Shown here: one piece after another, positions 22,247-33,059 of the stretch
How positions within the stretch are numbered: position 1 is the first letter of the stretch
Layout: the number at the start of each line of letters is the position of its first letter
Source of the DNA: Dipteris shenzhenensis
Taxonomy: Eukaryota; Polypodiophyta; Polypodiopsida; Gleicheniales
Reading direction: 5' to 3' (one strand)
Assembly (NCBI GenBank): GCA_047967505.1
Contig: CM106538.1
Length of the DNA stretch: 64,000 nt
Position numbers and translations under genes: made by a program
The notes under the pieces: generated by a model
The model's database searches: none
What the model saw: the letters and a program-made list of their open reading frames with translations, nothing else
What the model was told of the DNA's origin: nothing

Positions 22247-24340
22247 TAGAAAGGGTATAGATGCCATAACCCTTCTACTCGTAAGTTTACAGTGAGCAGA
22301 GATGTTGTTTTTGATGAGATGAGCAGCTGGTATAAACCAGTAAATGTGATGATTGATGTAGATGCACAAAACGGTAATGCTGCACAGAATTCATAGCAGC
22401 AATCACAAAATATCAGTGGACCTGTAGTGTCCTTTAGCAGTGGTTCACATACTTCGCCATGGATAGGCAGATTGAGATCAGGAGAATCTCCTCAAAGCAA
22501 TGCAAATAGTGATACACAGGTATCACAAAAAGGAAAAGAGAAGGTAGATCAGCCCATGTTTGATGCGAATGCAGGTCACTCTTCTGTGGATGGTGAATCC
22601 AGTGGCTCAGAACAGAGCATTGATGATGAGTTGGGTATTCCTTCTATTGTTACACTTGGAGTAAGGAAGACCAGGGATGTTTTGAGAGCACTTGGAAGTG
22701 AGCCTATTTTGCGTAGGTCTACCAGAGCTAGGTATCCTATGGATAGGCTGAAATATGATGGATTTACAGCCATTCACTATGCCTATATGGTCAAAGTGAT
22801 ATAGGAACCAGAACCCACTTCTTTTGAACAAGCCATGGGAAATGAAAAATGGGAGAAAGCCATGGATGAAGAAATGTATGCCTTGGAAGCAAATGCTACA
22901 TGGGAATTGGTGCCTTTGCCTAAAGACAAGAATGCAATTGGCTGTAAGTGGGTTTATAAGATCAAGCACAATGCAAATGGTTCTGTGAACAGATACAAGG
23001 CAAGATTAGTTGTCAAGGGGTATGCACAGACATACGGCATTGATTATGAAGAAACATTCAGTCCGATTGCAAGGATGGCAACTGTAAGAGCAGTCATTGC
23101 TATGGTTGCATCAAAGGGATGGTCTTTACATCAGATGGATGTAAAGAATGCCTTCTTGCATGGTGATTTGCAAGAAGAGGCCTTTATGGAGCAGCCACCA
23201 GGTTATGTTCATGCTAGTCATCCTGAGTTTGTTTGCAGGTTGAAGAAAGCCTTGTATGGCTTGAAGCAAGCACCTAAAGCATGGTCTGACAAGATAGGAC
23301 AATATCTTGTCACTATTGGCTTTCAGATTTCCAAGGCAGATTTCTCACTCTATGTAAAACAGAGAAAGGTATTATGCTGCTTGTCATTTATGTTGATGAT
23401 TTGATCATCACAGGTGATAGTGATGAAGATATCCTTCATGTGAAAATGCTATTGAAGCAAAAGTTTGAGATGAAGGATTTGGGAGAGCTACATTTTTTCT
23501 TGGGCATTGAGGTGATTAGATCACCAAGTGGGATACAGCTCTTGCAGAGGTAGTATGGATTGGACATGCTGTCCAAATATGGGATGACAGGCTGTAAGCC
23601 TATTTCAGTTCCTTTGGAGTAGAATGTGAAGCTGAGCACAGATGCAGGTGAGCTTCTGGAAGACCCTACTATGTACAGACACATAGTAGGAAGTTTGATT
23701 TATATGACTATTACCAAGCTAGATTTAAGCTATGCTGTTGGATTGGTGAGTCAGTTTATGCAGGCTCCAAGGAAATTGCATTTGGATGCGGCTAGACGCA
23801 TACTCAGGTATGTGAAGTCCACATTGCAGTATGGACTATTTTATGAGGCTGGGGTTCAGATACAGTTGCATGGATACACTGATGTTGATTGGGCTGGTAG
23901 TACTTCTGATAGATGATCTACCAGTGGATATGTGTTCTCTTTTGGGAGTGCTACAGTCACCTGGACAGCAAGAAATAGCCTACAGTTGCCTTGTCAAGAG
24001 AGAGGCTAAGTACAGGGGTGCAGCAATGGCTGCATGTGAGGTAGCTTGGTTGCATAAGCTACTTTATGATATGCATCAGTCTACAGATGGGCCAGTTGTC
24101 ATTTATTGTGACAACATGAGCAGTATACACTTGGCAAATAACCTAGTCTATCATGCTAGGACAAATCACATTGAGGTGCATTATCACTATGTGCGGGAGA
24201 AGGTTTTACTAGGTCTTATTGATCTAGTTTATGTCAGCACAGAGGATCAGGTCACTGACATATTCATGAAGGCATTGGGCGCAGAGAAGCTGTGCAAGTT
24301 CAGAGACTTGCTTGGTGTGCAAGAATTGGGATTAAGCTCG
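22247..24340 (+). pseudogene. copia reverse transcriptase and RNase H
   Basis: A Ser/Gln-rich linker ending LRRSTRARYPMDRL leads into RT: 'WELVPLPKDKNAIGCKWVYK', '[20 protein letters not shown]', 'LHQMDVKNAFLHGDLQEE' and 'LKKALYGLKQAPKAW'. A one-base shift near 23360 precedes the intact active-site motif YVDD (about 23391). 'LHFFLGIEVI', IVGSLIYMT and LHGYTDVDWAGS follow, then RNase H with YRGAAMAACEVAWLHKLL, 'YCDNMSSIHLANN' and the terminal DIFMKALG. Stops inside are TAG at 22801, 23551 and 23620 and TGA at about 23916, and a second frameshift lies near 23970. Confidence 0.85.
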
Positions 24341-24348
24341 AGGGGGAG
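24336..24348 (+). promoter_or_regulatory. Polypurine tract
   Basis: GCTCGAGGGGGAG immediately precedes the 3' LTR and serves as plus-strand primer in this class. The copy at 27016 has the equivalent GCTTGAGGGGGAG. Confidence 0.85.
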
Positions 24349-24700
24349 TGTTGAGATATCGAGCTCCACTCTTCATATGCCAGGGTGACCGTGGTGTATT
24401 TATGTCACCGACTTGTTAGCTACAGATGCGGTTGGTACACCGCCCACGAATAATAGCTGGATGATAGCTATCCTTATCTACTCTAGTTCGTGGCTCAGTT
24501 AGTATGCCACCTTAGTTAGTTGAGTTTGGTTTGAGACCCACATATAGGGTTTTTCTATTTCTTTGTACTAGAGTTCTTTTGGCTTACACAACTAAGAAGA
24601 GGAAAACTATTTTCAGCCTCCACCTGTGTGTGTATTCCCCCATTGTGTATGTGAGAAAGCCATAAGTGAGACTCCTTCCCTCTCTCCCACTATCTTCACA
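24349..24700 (+). repeat. 3' LTR of the nested copia element
   Basis: It is 352 bp, matches 19188-19539 over the full length, and is followed by the second CATAT target copy at 24701. Confidence 0.95.
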
Positions 24701-25015
24701 CATATAGGCTTAGTCAAACGGAGGAACTTGAGGTCAAAAGACAATTAGACGAATACCTTAGGAAGGGCCAAATTCAACCAAGTAGCTCACCTTGGTCTAC
24801 ATGAGTTTTATTGGTAAGGAAAAAGGATGGTACTATAAGTTTATGCAAAGATTACCAAGAATTAAAAATAAGTATCCTATGCCTCGCATTGATGATCTCT
24901 TTCATCAATTGCAAGGGGAAAAGTATTTTACTAAAATTGATTTAAGGTCTAGATATCACCAAGTATGAATTAGAGAAGAGGATGTCTCTAAAACATCATT
25001 TCGCAAATTGATGAG
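24701..25015 (+). pseudogene. gypsy reverse transcriptase (continuation)
   Basis: It contains LSQTEELEVKRQLDEYLRKG, a [17 protein letters not shown] block with TGA in place of the usual residue before [25 protein letters not shown] and [14 protein letters not shown]. It is the direct continuation of the frame ending at 19187. The YVDD motif has not been reached when homology stops near 25015. Confidence 0.75.
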
Positions 25016-25269
25016 GAACAAAAAGCCTAACTAATCAGCAACAATGATCACAAACTAGAAACCTAGGATGAATCAAGTAGATCCAATGAAGATGATGGCA
25101 AAAACAATCACATCCCAATATCAAGGGAGGATCTATCTTGAATTAACACCACATCATAGAGATATCACAATGGTATGCATTCAATGGGACCTACCTCCAA
25201 ACTATAATTGTCTCAAAGAATTTTGATCAAAATAAAAGTTGCAAATTGGACTTATAGTCCTAAAAGTAT
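25016..25269. other. Spacer
   Basis: No gene recognised; it links the truncated gypsy RT to the next LTR. Confidence 0.3.
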
Positions 25270-25587
25270 TGTTGGAATACGAAGCCAAAGTGAGTCAAAA
25301 ATGAGTGTACTAGGTGTCTAGGGGGTGTTTTATAGTCTAGTGAGTCCTAGACATGCCATGTGTCATATTGGGAGATATCCCATAGACATTGTGACTTTCT
25401 AGAGTCTAGTGTCACACTATATAGTGTTGTACTTATCTTGAGTCAATACACATCAGTCAACATCAAGATTTATATCATGTGAGTATTTTGGTTATCATTA
25501 CCTAGCACTTGTTCTTTCCATTATGCTTTCCATATTTACATTTCGTTCCTAGTTAGCTTGGCATTCTCCTACTACCATGTCTCTTCA
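25270..25587 (+). repeat. LTR of a different retrotransposon
   Basis: The segment begins TGTTGGAATACG and ends CTCTTCA, with a PBS (TGGTATCAAAGC, 25590-25601) two bases later. A TATA-like CTATATAGTG lies near 25410. It does not match the other LTR families in the window. About 330 bp of pyrimidine-rich leader follow before copia integrase sequence starts abruptly at 25936. Confidence 0.65.
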
Positions 25588-25935
25588 TGTGGTATCAAAG
25601 CCACCTCCAAGAGGTTGAGGTAAGAGAGTGAAGCTGCCTTCCCTCCTCCTCATTGGAAGGTCCTCTCTTCCACTTGGAGGGCTAGCCTCTCCTCCTCTCC
25701 TTCCTTGAGCACTCCCTCTCCTCTCCACCTTGAGTTCCTCTCCTCCTACCCACTACCGACATTGGAGCTTCCCTAACATGGAGACTTGAAGCATCAAGAA
25801 AATGAAGACTTGGAGCTACTATAGTTTGTTGCTATAGCTGCGTGAAAATCTCTGCCATTTGATGAAGGTAAACCCACATTCTTGCTCCTCATCTACTCGA
25901 GATTTATTGCTCTAGCTCAGCTCAACTTTTTCCCC

Positions 25936-27354
25936 TATTGATGACTACAGCAAAAAAGTTTGGGTATATATTATGAAAAAGAAAAGTGAAGTGTTTGGGC
26001 ATTTCAAAGCTTTTAAAGCTATGGTTAAAAAAGAAACAGGCCTGCAAATAAAATGCCTAAGGTCAGATGGAGGGGGAGAGTACCTCTCAAATGAGTTTGC
26101 AAGTTTCCTGACTCACTTTATGTGAGAAAAATAGAGAAAGGCATTATGCTACTTGTCATTTATGTTGATGATTTGATAATCACAGGTGATAGTGATGAAG
26201 ATATCCTTCATGTGTAAATGCTATTGAAGCAAAAGTTTGAGATGAAGGATTTGGGAGAGCTGCGTTACTTCTTGGGCATTGAGGTGATTAGATCCACAAG
26301 TGGGATATGGCTCGTGCAGAGGCAGTATGGATTGGACATGCTGCCCAAATATGGGATGGTAGGCTATAAGCCTATTTCAGTTTCTTTGGAGCAGAATGTG
26401 AAGCTGAGTGCAGATGCAGGTGAGCTTCTGGAAGACCCTACTATGTATAGATTCATAGTAGGAAGTTTGATTTATATGACTATTACCACGCCAGATTTGA
26501 GCTGTGCTCATATACAGTTGCATGGATACACTGGTGCTGATTGGGCTTGTAGTATTTTTGATAGACAATCTACAAGTGGATATATGTTCTCTTTTGGGAG
26601 TGCTACAGTCACTTGGAGCAACAAAAAACAGCCTACAGTTGCCTTGTCGAGCACAAAGGCTAAGTACAGGGGTGCAGCAATGGCTGCATGTGAGGCAGCT
26701 TGGTTGCATAAGCTACTATAGATATGCATCAGTCTACAGATGGGCCGGTTGTCATTTATTGTGACAACATGAGTAGTATACACTTGGCAATATACACTTG
26801 GCAAATAACCCAGTCTATCATGCTAGAACAAATCACATTGAGGTGCATTATCACTATGTGCGAGAGAAGATTCTAGTGGGTTTTATTGATCTAGTTTATG
26901 TCTGCACAAAGGATCAGGTAGTTGACATATTCATGAAGGCATTGGGCGCAGAGAAGCTATGCAAGTTCAGAGACCTCCTTGGAGTGCAGGAATTGGGATT
27001 GAGCTTGAGGGGGAGTGTTGTAATATCAAGCTCCACTCATGATATGCCAGGGTGACTATTGTGCATTCATGTCACTGACTTGTTAGCTACAGATGCAGTT
27101 GGTACACCGCCCATGAATAATAGCCGAATGACAGCTATCTTTATGACAGTTAGTATGCCACCTTAGGTAGCTGAGTTTGGTTTGAGACCCACATATAGGG
27201 TTCACCGATTCTTTTGTACTAGAAGAGTTCTTTTGGCTTTCACAACTAAGAAGAGGAAAACTGTTTTCAGCCTCTACCTTTGTGTGTATTCCCCCATTGT
27301 GAATGTGAGAAAGCTGCAAGTGAGACTCCTTCCTTCTCTCCCACTCTCTTCACA
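25936..27354 (+). mobile_element. Internally deleted copia fragment, same family as 19188-24700
   Basis: It starts inside integrase (DDYSKKVWVYIM...) and keeps RSDGGGEYLSNEFA. It then jumps near 26108 to the RT YVDD region, a deletion of about 1.4 kb relative to the full copy. RT continues through LRYFLGIEVIRS, 'MYRFIVGSLIYMT' and, after a second deletion of roughly 110 bp at about 26508, HGYTGADWA and RNase H with QPTVALSSTKAKYRGAAMA. It ends with a 339-bp 3' LTR. Several codons that are TAG in the full copy are CAG here (26323, 26392). Confidence 0.85.
27016..27354 (+). repeat. 3' LTR of the deleted copia fragment
   Basis: It begins TGTTGTAATATCAAGC after the polypurine tract and ends CTCTTCACA; it is a family LTR with a short deletion near 27146. 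No matching target duplication is expected because the 5' end is lost. Confidence 0.85.
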
Positions 27355-27487
27355 TCTGCTGACTTTTGTCAAACTGCCTAGAATTGTTGGACTGCTTCCT
27401 GATTACTTGCTAAATTTTTTATTTATGTTTTTCATTCTCCCAAGCTTTCATTTGTTGTGTACTTTGACCTTGAACATTTACACCGTG

Positions 27488-28461
27488 TCAAAATACTTTT
27501 AGTATGAGGTAGAGGTGATGAGGGAACTCCTTCGGTCTCTTTTGGCTCCATTTTGGGCTCTTTTGGCTCTGGGTTAAGCTTCCCCATTTACCCTCATCTT
27601 TTATCCTTTTGCATTGCATAAACATCATCATCATCTTTGTTGTATTTGTTTCTAAATTTTTAGTTTGTGCTTTTGCACTCAACTCCTTCCAAACAATGGG
27701 AACTTTGCCAACACTGGAATCTGATTGTAAACCAAAATTTAATATTATCATCATTTGCATCAAATAACTCATCCTCAAACTCAATCAAAGCATCATAAAA
27801 TATTTTGGATTGATTATCCTTTAAATTTGAATTTTTTGTTTGTGAAACCACCTCAGTGAGTGATTCTTTTAGAACATTGTCCTCCTCCTTTTCTTTACCC
27901 AATGATTGAGTTGAATTCAATTGCATCTTGCAATCTGAAATATGAATTTTTTTCAACACTATTGGTTGCATTTCGTTTGATTTTCCTTAGACAATTGGAC
28001 CCTTGAAGCCCTCAACATTTTCTAGAAATTGAGGAGGAATCTGATTATGCTCAAAAGAAAGAAAGAAGAAACTTGAATACCTCATTATCTTCACCACCAA
28101 ACAATTGGTGTTCTGACTTCTTTTCTTTTTTGTCCTTTTCTTCATTATTTTGAATCTAAACCATCTCTGTAGCCCTTTCATCACACTGCCCCTATCCTCA
28201 TCACCACTTTTGAACATTGGAAATAGATGCTTGATCATCTAGAATAACTTCTTGACTATGTAGAATTGATGTCAAACCATTTGTATTAATCATGTGTACA
28301 AATTGGTTGTCCAATATAGCATTCTCATCCTTGATAGACAATAGGAACTACTCAATGATGGAATCTCCTTCACATACATATTTGTCAACTTTAGTATCAA
28401 CATCGGAAACATTGTGAGCTGAAATAGCATTTTCATCATTGGCATCAATATTTTGATTCAT
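27488..28461 (-). pseudogene. Coding-like sequence of unknown family
   Basis: On the minus strand an ATG near 28461 opens MNQNIDANDENAISAHNVSD and continues about 37 codons to a TAG. After that stop the same frame runs on to SISNVQKW. Further pieces are MFKSGDEDRGSVMKGLQRWF (27987-28238) and FYDALIEFEDELFDANDD (27660-27971). The composition (acidic, Ser/Asn/Lys-rich) looks protein-coding rather than random, but I recognise no domain. It abuts the truncated copia element to its right, so it may be a host-gene fragment or part of another element. Confidence 0.25.
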
Positions 28462-28478
28462 TGTTGTCTCTAGTTGTA

Positions 28479-29500
28479 TTATATTTGGCCATGCGATACA
28501 TATATAAGAGATCTGATGAGCTGCCTGTAGTACTTGTCATTGACTATAGGCTTTTCTGAATCTTTAGTAAGTTTCAAACTCTGCTCCATGGGAGTGGTTG
28601 CAATCTTGCAATCTGCCATATAAAACTTCTTCAGGATATTGTCAACATTTTTCAACAGACATAAAGGTGTTCTTTGAATCTCTCCAAAACTCAATTCCAA
28701 GACAATAGTGCATAAGTCCAAGATCTTTCATGTCAAACTTTGCACAGATAAGTCTTGTTTTAGCTTTTTGATGAAGCTATCCTTGCCTCCGGTCACAATC
28801 AGGTCATCTACGTACAAAAGTGCAATAGTAATGTCTTCCCCTTGAACTTTGTGTAGAGAGTATGATCTGCATTGGATTTCATGTATCCCACATCAGCAAA
28901 ATACTTGTTGATTCTGTTGTAGCAACTTTTGGGTGCTTGTTGCTTTGAGCCGTAGAGACTTTTCTTGAGATGGCTAACCTGATTCTCCTTTCCTAGTTCA
29001 ACATAACCTGCTGGTTATTGCATGTAGAATTCCTTGTCTAGGTAACCATTTAGAAATGCATTCTTAACATCGAGCTAATACACATTCCATCTACTGAATG
29101 TCCCTAGTGATATCAAGAACCGTATGGAATCTATCTTTGCTATTGGAGCATAAGTCTCATCATAGTCTTGACTGCAATGCTATGTAAATCCTTTTGCAAT
29201 TAGTCTAGCTTTGTATCTTTCGATGCTTCCATCTGCATTGTACTTCACTTTATATACCCATTTGTTTGCTATGGCCTTCTTTCCTAGTGGAAGGTCACAA
29301 AATTCCCAAGTATTATTCTTGTACAAAGCATCCATTTCTTTATTCATAGCAGTTTTCCATGCTTGCTTGTCAAGTGCGTCTTCGAAGTACACTGGCTCTT
29401 CTGTAGCCATGATGGTAGTCATAAGAGCATAGTTGGTGGTTTCAACCTGAATTGCTTTGCCTTTCTGAGCATATGTCAATCTGGCTGGAGGTCTGCTTTC
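28479..29500 (-). pseudogene. copia reverse transcriptase remnant
   Basis: 29180-29479 encodes 'WKTAMNKEMDALYKNNTWE', 'LPLGKKAIANKWVYKVKYN' and 'YKARLIAKGF'. The middle is frameshifted, with LNVKNAFLNGYL-like and YVDDL-like residues near 29060 and 28805. 28479-28721 encodes DNILKKFYMADCKIATTPME. It is the RT of the element at 28479-32913. Confidence 0.75.
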
Positions 29501-29924
29501 CCTAGTAGACCTTTTGAGTTGATGTGGTTCTTCTCATAGTGTATCTGGCAATTATCACCCTTCTTCATCAACCTTTTCTATAGATGATTGTGAAAGCGGT
29601 GCGTCTATCTCCTGGTATTTGAGGTTTTCCATTCTGATTCCTCATCAAAGATTACATCTCTAGAGATAATGATCTTTTCGTTGATGTGATCACACAACTT
29701 GGATGCTTTGCTTTCTTCATTGTAGCCAACCATGATGCATTTGTGTGACTTCGCATCTAATTTTTAGCGATGGTAGTCATGTATGCGGGCATATGCTATG
29801 CAACCAAATATGCAGAGATGCCCAATTTGTGGCTTGTGTCCAATGAATGCTTCATAAGGTGTCATATCTTGAATTGGTTTGGTCGAAAGTCGATTAAGCA
29901 AGTAGTTTGCAGTGGCTATTGCTT

Positions 29925-30848
29925 CTATCCATGATACTGATTCAGAAGATGCTTCCCACTAAGCATTGCTCTAGGACTGTTTGCTAAAGTACCATTCTTC
30001 CTTTCAGCTCTTGCATTCTGTTGAGGAGTATTTGCACAAGTGAATTGTCTTCGAATGCTGTGACTTCTGCAAAAGTTCATGAATGTTGAAGACATGTATT
30101 CACCTCCTCTGTCTGATCTCATGACTTTAATCTTCTGTCTGTTTGGTTTTCTACCATGGCTTTGAATTCTTGAAATCTGGGAAAAACCTCAGATTTCTCT
30201 TTTAGAAAGTAGACCCAATAATATCTACTGTAGTCATCAAGGAAATTCAAGTAGTAAAGTGAACCATTGATGCTGTGGTCCGGGCATAACCCCATACATC
30301 TGTATGAATCAAATCAAGAACACCTCGTGCTCGAGAGGTGATTCTGCCAAAGTTGGTTCGCTTTTGTTTGCGGAAGCAGCATGCTTTGCAAACTTTTCAA
30401 AGAAATTGTAGCTTAGGAATCCCAATTTCCATATTCTGATTTGTGAGCTCTATCAAAGCTTTTGAAATTGACATGTCCATATCTCTTGTTCCATTTCGCT
30501 AGATAGTGGCATCTGTTGCAGTTGAGCTAACATGGCATGCAAATCTGGTACTGTAGCTAGCATTCTTAATGAGCATCCTTCCTTGGCTACTTTTTCTACT
30601 AGTTGAAATCCTCTGGATTTGCCTCTGATAGTGCATTCATCTCTGTCGAAGGTGACTTGGTAGTTGTGTTCCATCATTTGACCTATTGACAAGAGGTTCT
30701 TGTTGAGCTTCAGAACATAGAGTACATCTTTCACCAATCCTTTCTTACCAGTGAAATTGTTCATAGGGATAATGCATGTCCCTTGAACTGGATTTGGTGT
30801 ATTATCTGTCGTGTAGATGACATTATTTTGACCTTCTAATGGTTTCAT
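29925..30848 (-). pseudogene. copia integrase and GAG-pre-integrase remnant
   Basis: 30453-30848 has 'VKDVLYVLKLNKNLLSIGQM' and the strands leading to the pre-integrase region. 29925-30122 has RSDRGGEYMSSTF (second catalytic block, Asp intact), 'CANTPQQNARAERKNGTL' (third block, Glu intact) and PRAMLSGKHL. The HSDV block between them is disrupted by frameshifts. Confidence 0.75.
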
Positions 30849-30897
30849 CTCTGTGAACCATTCTTGATGCTTTGTCTTATGTGATGATGCATCGCTG

Positions 30898-32090
30898 TCA
30901 ATGTACCAAGGATCCTGATTTGCTTGGTCGACTTGATAACTGAAAATCTTTTGAATTGCAATCAGTGTCTAGATACATTGTATCAGTGTTTTGCATTTCC
31001 TCATTTGCAAGAAGCATATTCCCATGTTCATTTGCATAATGACTGTGACTAGAATGTCCACCATGATGATTTTCTCCTTCGCGGAAATTCCCTCGATTGC
31101 TGCTAGATTGATTGCCTTGGTCGTACTGCTTCTTGCGGCAATCTCTTTCATAGTGTCCAAACTTATGATAGTAGTTGAACAAGATGTTTGACACATTGGT
31201 GGATGCATTCCCTCGTCCTTGGAATCTTCCTTGGTTGGAATGATTTCCTCTTTGCTGATGTTGATGTTGTCGAGGATGATGCTAATGTGTTGATTCAGAC
31301 TTTGATGATGATTTTGTTGCTGATGATGACCACTTTGTTGGAATGATCTACCTCTGCCTCTGCCTTTATCTGAAGCTATCAATGCTTTATCATTTAAATG
31401 GTTCCTCAGTTCTTTACCAAGTAATACTGACTGAAGTTCTTCCAGTGTTGGAATTTGTTATTGGATGGCAATACTCTGGACTAGATTCTTGTATCCCTCT
31501 CCTAGTCCATTCAAGATGACTTGAACCATTTTTGTTGGATTCATGGTCTCTCTTGCTGCTGTTACGAGTTGATTGTTGTAATCTTTGATCCTGAGTACGT
31601 AAGTGTGATCGATTTTGATGATGCTATTGTGGGAACTTTGGTTCATTTGGTTTCTCAATGTGAGAATCTTGGAAGTGTTCTTGGACTCGTAGAGAGCTAC
31701 GAACATATCCCATGCTTCTTTTGATGTCTTGATTGTGTTGAGCTGTCCTAGCATGACATTTTGCACATTATTCTTGATCATATGATATGCATACTTGTGT
31801 TTCTTATCCCATTCTACCTATGCTTAGGCAATGGCGGGATCTACTATAGGTGCAGAAACTATTTGTGTAGCTAGAGGTCCCACTGTAGATCTCGCTACTA
31901 GTGTTGTGACAATAGGTGGAAAAGAGCTACTACTGGTGGCTGGATCGTCCAATGGTCTAGGTGTAGATCCATTGACATACTCCCATTTGTCTTGAAGTAC
32001 AAGAATGGTCTCCATTCGGTATTTCCATGTGCCGTAATTGGAGTTTTGTAGTTTAGCAGATGCCTCCAGATTGAGGTTGCTAGTTGTAGA
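30898..32090 (-). pseudogene. copia Gag remnant
   Basis: A start near 32090 (MSTTSNLNLEASAKLQNSNY) is followed by 'GTWKYRMETILVLQDKWEYV', then 'TSKEAWDMFVALYESKNTSK' and 'VQVILNGLGEGYKNLVQSIA' (31458-31781). A His/Gln-rich segment leads to a degraded knuckle (FNYYHKFGHYERDC, both first Cys lost) at about 31170. This is Gag of the UBN2 type, broken by stops. Confidence 0.75.
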
Positions 32091-32669
32091 CATGGTGATA
32101 GTTGCAGGGCTATAGAGTCTCAAAGTTGCTGGCTAAAGAAGAAACTGCTTTCCTTACAATGACTTCCCTCTCTACTTTCACACACGAAAACCTTACAAGA
32201 AAACCTTATATGAGAAGGAATTTAGGAGCAGTAACCAGGAGGAGCAACCTTAGAAAATATGTGATGCATAAGCTGAAAAATGGCTGTAGGAACCTTTCTC
32301 TAGCAAGAAAGAATTGAAATCTCTCATTTCTCACTTCGAAATCTTCAAAGGGATCCCTCAATTAGAATCTCTCAAGGAGAATAGTCTCTCTCTCTCTCTG
32401 TCTCAATCAAAGAAATTGATCTAGCTCTCACATGGACGGATACAAATGACAAAAATTTCTTAAGAACTCTCTCAATGAATTCTCTCACAAACTAAATCTC
32501 TCTCTCAACAAAATGAATGGATGGAAATTCTATCCCCAATGGATGGAATTGTATAACGGAAATCTTTTTTCATCAACGGAATGAAAGGATAGAAACACTC
32601 AATCGCTCAATCTCTCAATCACTCAATCTCTCTCACATGGATCGCAATGCCTCAGCGGAAGGCAAGGGA

Positions 32670-32681
32670 GCTCTGATATCA
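32670..32681 (-). promoter_or_regulatory. Primer-binding site
   Basis: GCTCTGATATCA (plus) is TGATATCAGAGC on the minus strand; it directly adjoins the LTR at 32682. Confidence 0.8.
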
Positions 32682-32913
32682 TGACAAAGTATGAAGAAAG
32701 GAGAGGAGAAGAGTGGAGATATGAGGAGAGAGAGCACAGCCAGAGAGCACACCACAAATGACTAGCTGTACACTAGATTTTGTTAAAAATGTAGAATATT
32801 ACAAACCCATTTAGGCTTAGGGTTAGGGCATCTAACCCTTTCCTTTATAGCACTCTATATGTGTTAGTGCTATGCACATGTAATCACATGATGTTGAGCA
32901 TGGTCTCTCAACA
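32682..32913 (-). repeat. 5' LTR of the minus-strand copia element
   Basis: The LTR is 232 bp. On the minus strand it starts TGTTGAGAGACCATG and ends ACTTTGTCA beside the PBS. Plus-strand TTAGGGTTAGGG within it resembles a telomeric word. No second copy of this LTR is in the window. Confidence 0.75.
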
Positions 32914-33059
32914 CTTTAGATTGCCAAACAAAAGTAGGTGGGAATGGGTCATTCAAAAATTCAAAGAGAAGACCTCAAAATGCAAGGTCTGCAGCCCACA
33001 CTAGCCAAGAGAAAGTTTGTACTGAATCACTATATTTACCATTCAGTAATATACTTTAT

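Larger units (their letters stand above)
19188..24700 (+). mobile_element. Full-length Ty1/copia retrotransposon nested in gypsy
   Basis: Two 352-bp LTRs, perfect 5-bp target duplication, PBS, PPT and the complete copia domain order Gag, protease, integrase, RT, RNase H are present. The LTR copies differ by roughly 16 substitutions by eye (about 4-5%). Coding regions carry about a dozen stops and at least two frameshifts, so the copy is not autonomous now. Three other fragments of this family lie in the window (25936-27354, 50949-51927 and 60943-63455), so the family amplified repeatedly. Confidence 0.95.
17170..25015 (+). mobile_element. Ty3/gypsy element split by a nested copia insertion
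   Basis: Gag, zinc knuckle, protease remnants and the start of RT occupy 17170-19187. The RT then resumes at 24701 after a 5.5-kb copia element. Left of the insertion the frame ends LPYGLSLERKVDHRIDLI...CKPPY; right of it the next residues are [29 protein letters not shown] and [15 protein letters not shown]. These are consecutive in gypsy RTs. The RT stops near 25015, where unrelated sequence begins, so the rest of pol and the 3' LTR are missing. No 5' LTR was identified. Confidence 0.8.
28479..32913 (-). mobile_element. Ty1/copia element lacking its 3' end, minus strand
   Basis: On the minus strand the order is 5' LTR (32913-32682), PBS, Gag, knuckle, GAG-pre-integrase, integrase and RT. 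RT stops just after 'YYRQLIRSLIYVSHGQI' at 28479. RNase H, polypurine tract and 3' LTR are missing, and unrelated coding-like sequence begins there. Its proteins differ clearly from the family at 19188, so it is a distinct copia lineage. Confidence 0.85.

Noticed and set aside
20366-23622. TAG codons as natural stops corrected by U-to-C RNA editing
   Set aside because: That editing is known for organellar transcripts of ferns, hornworts and lycophytes. These are nuclear retroelement copies with copy-specific stops and frameshifts, so mutation is simpler.
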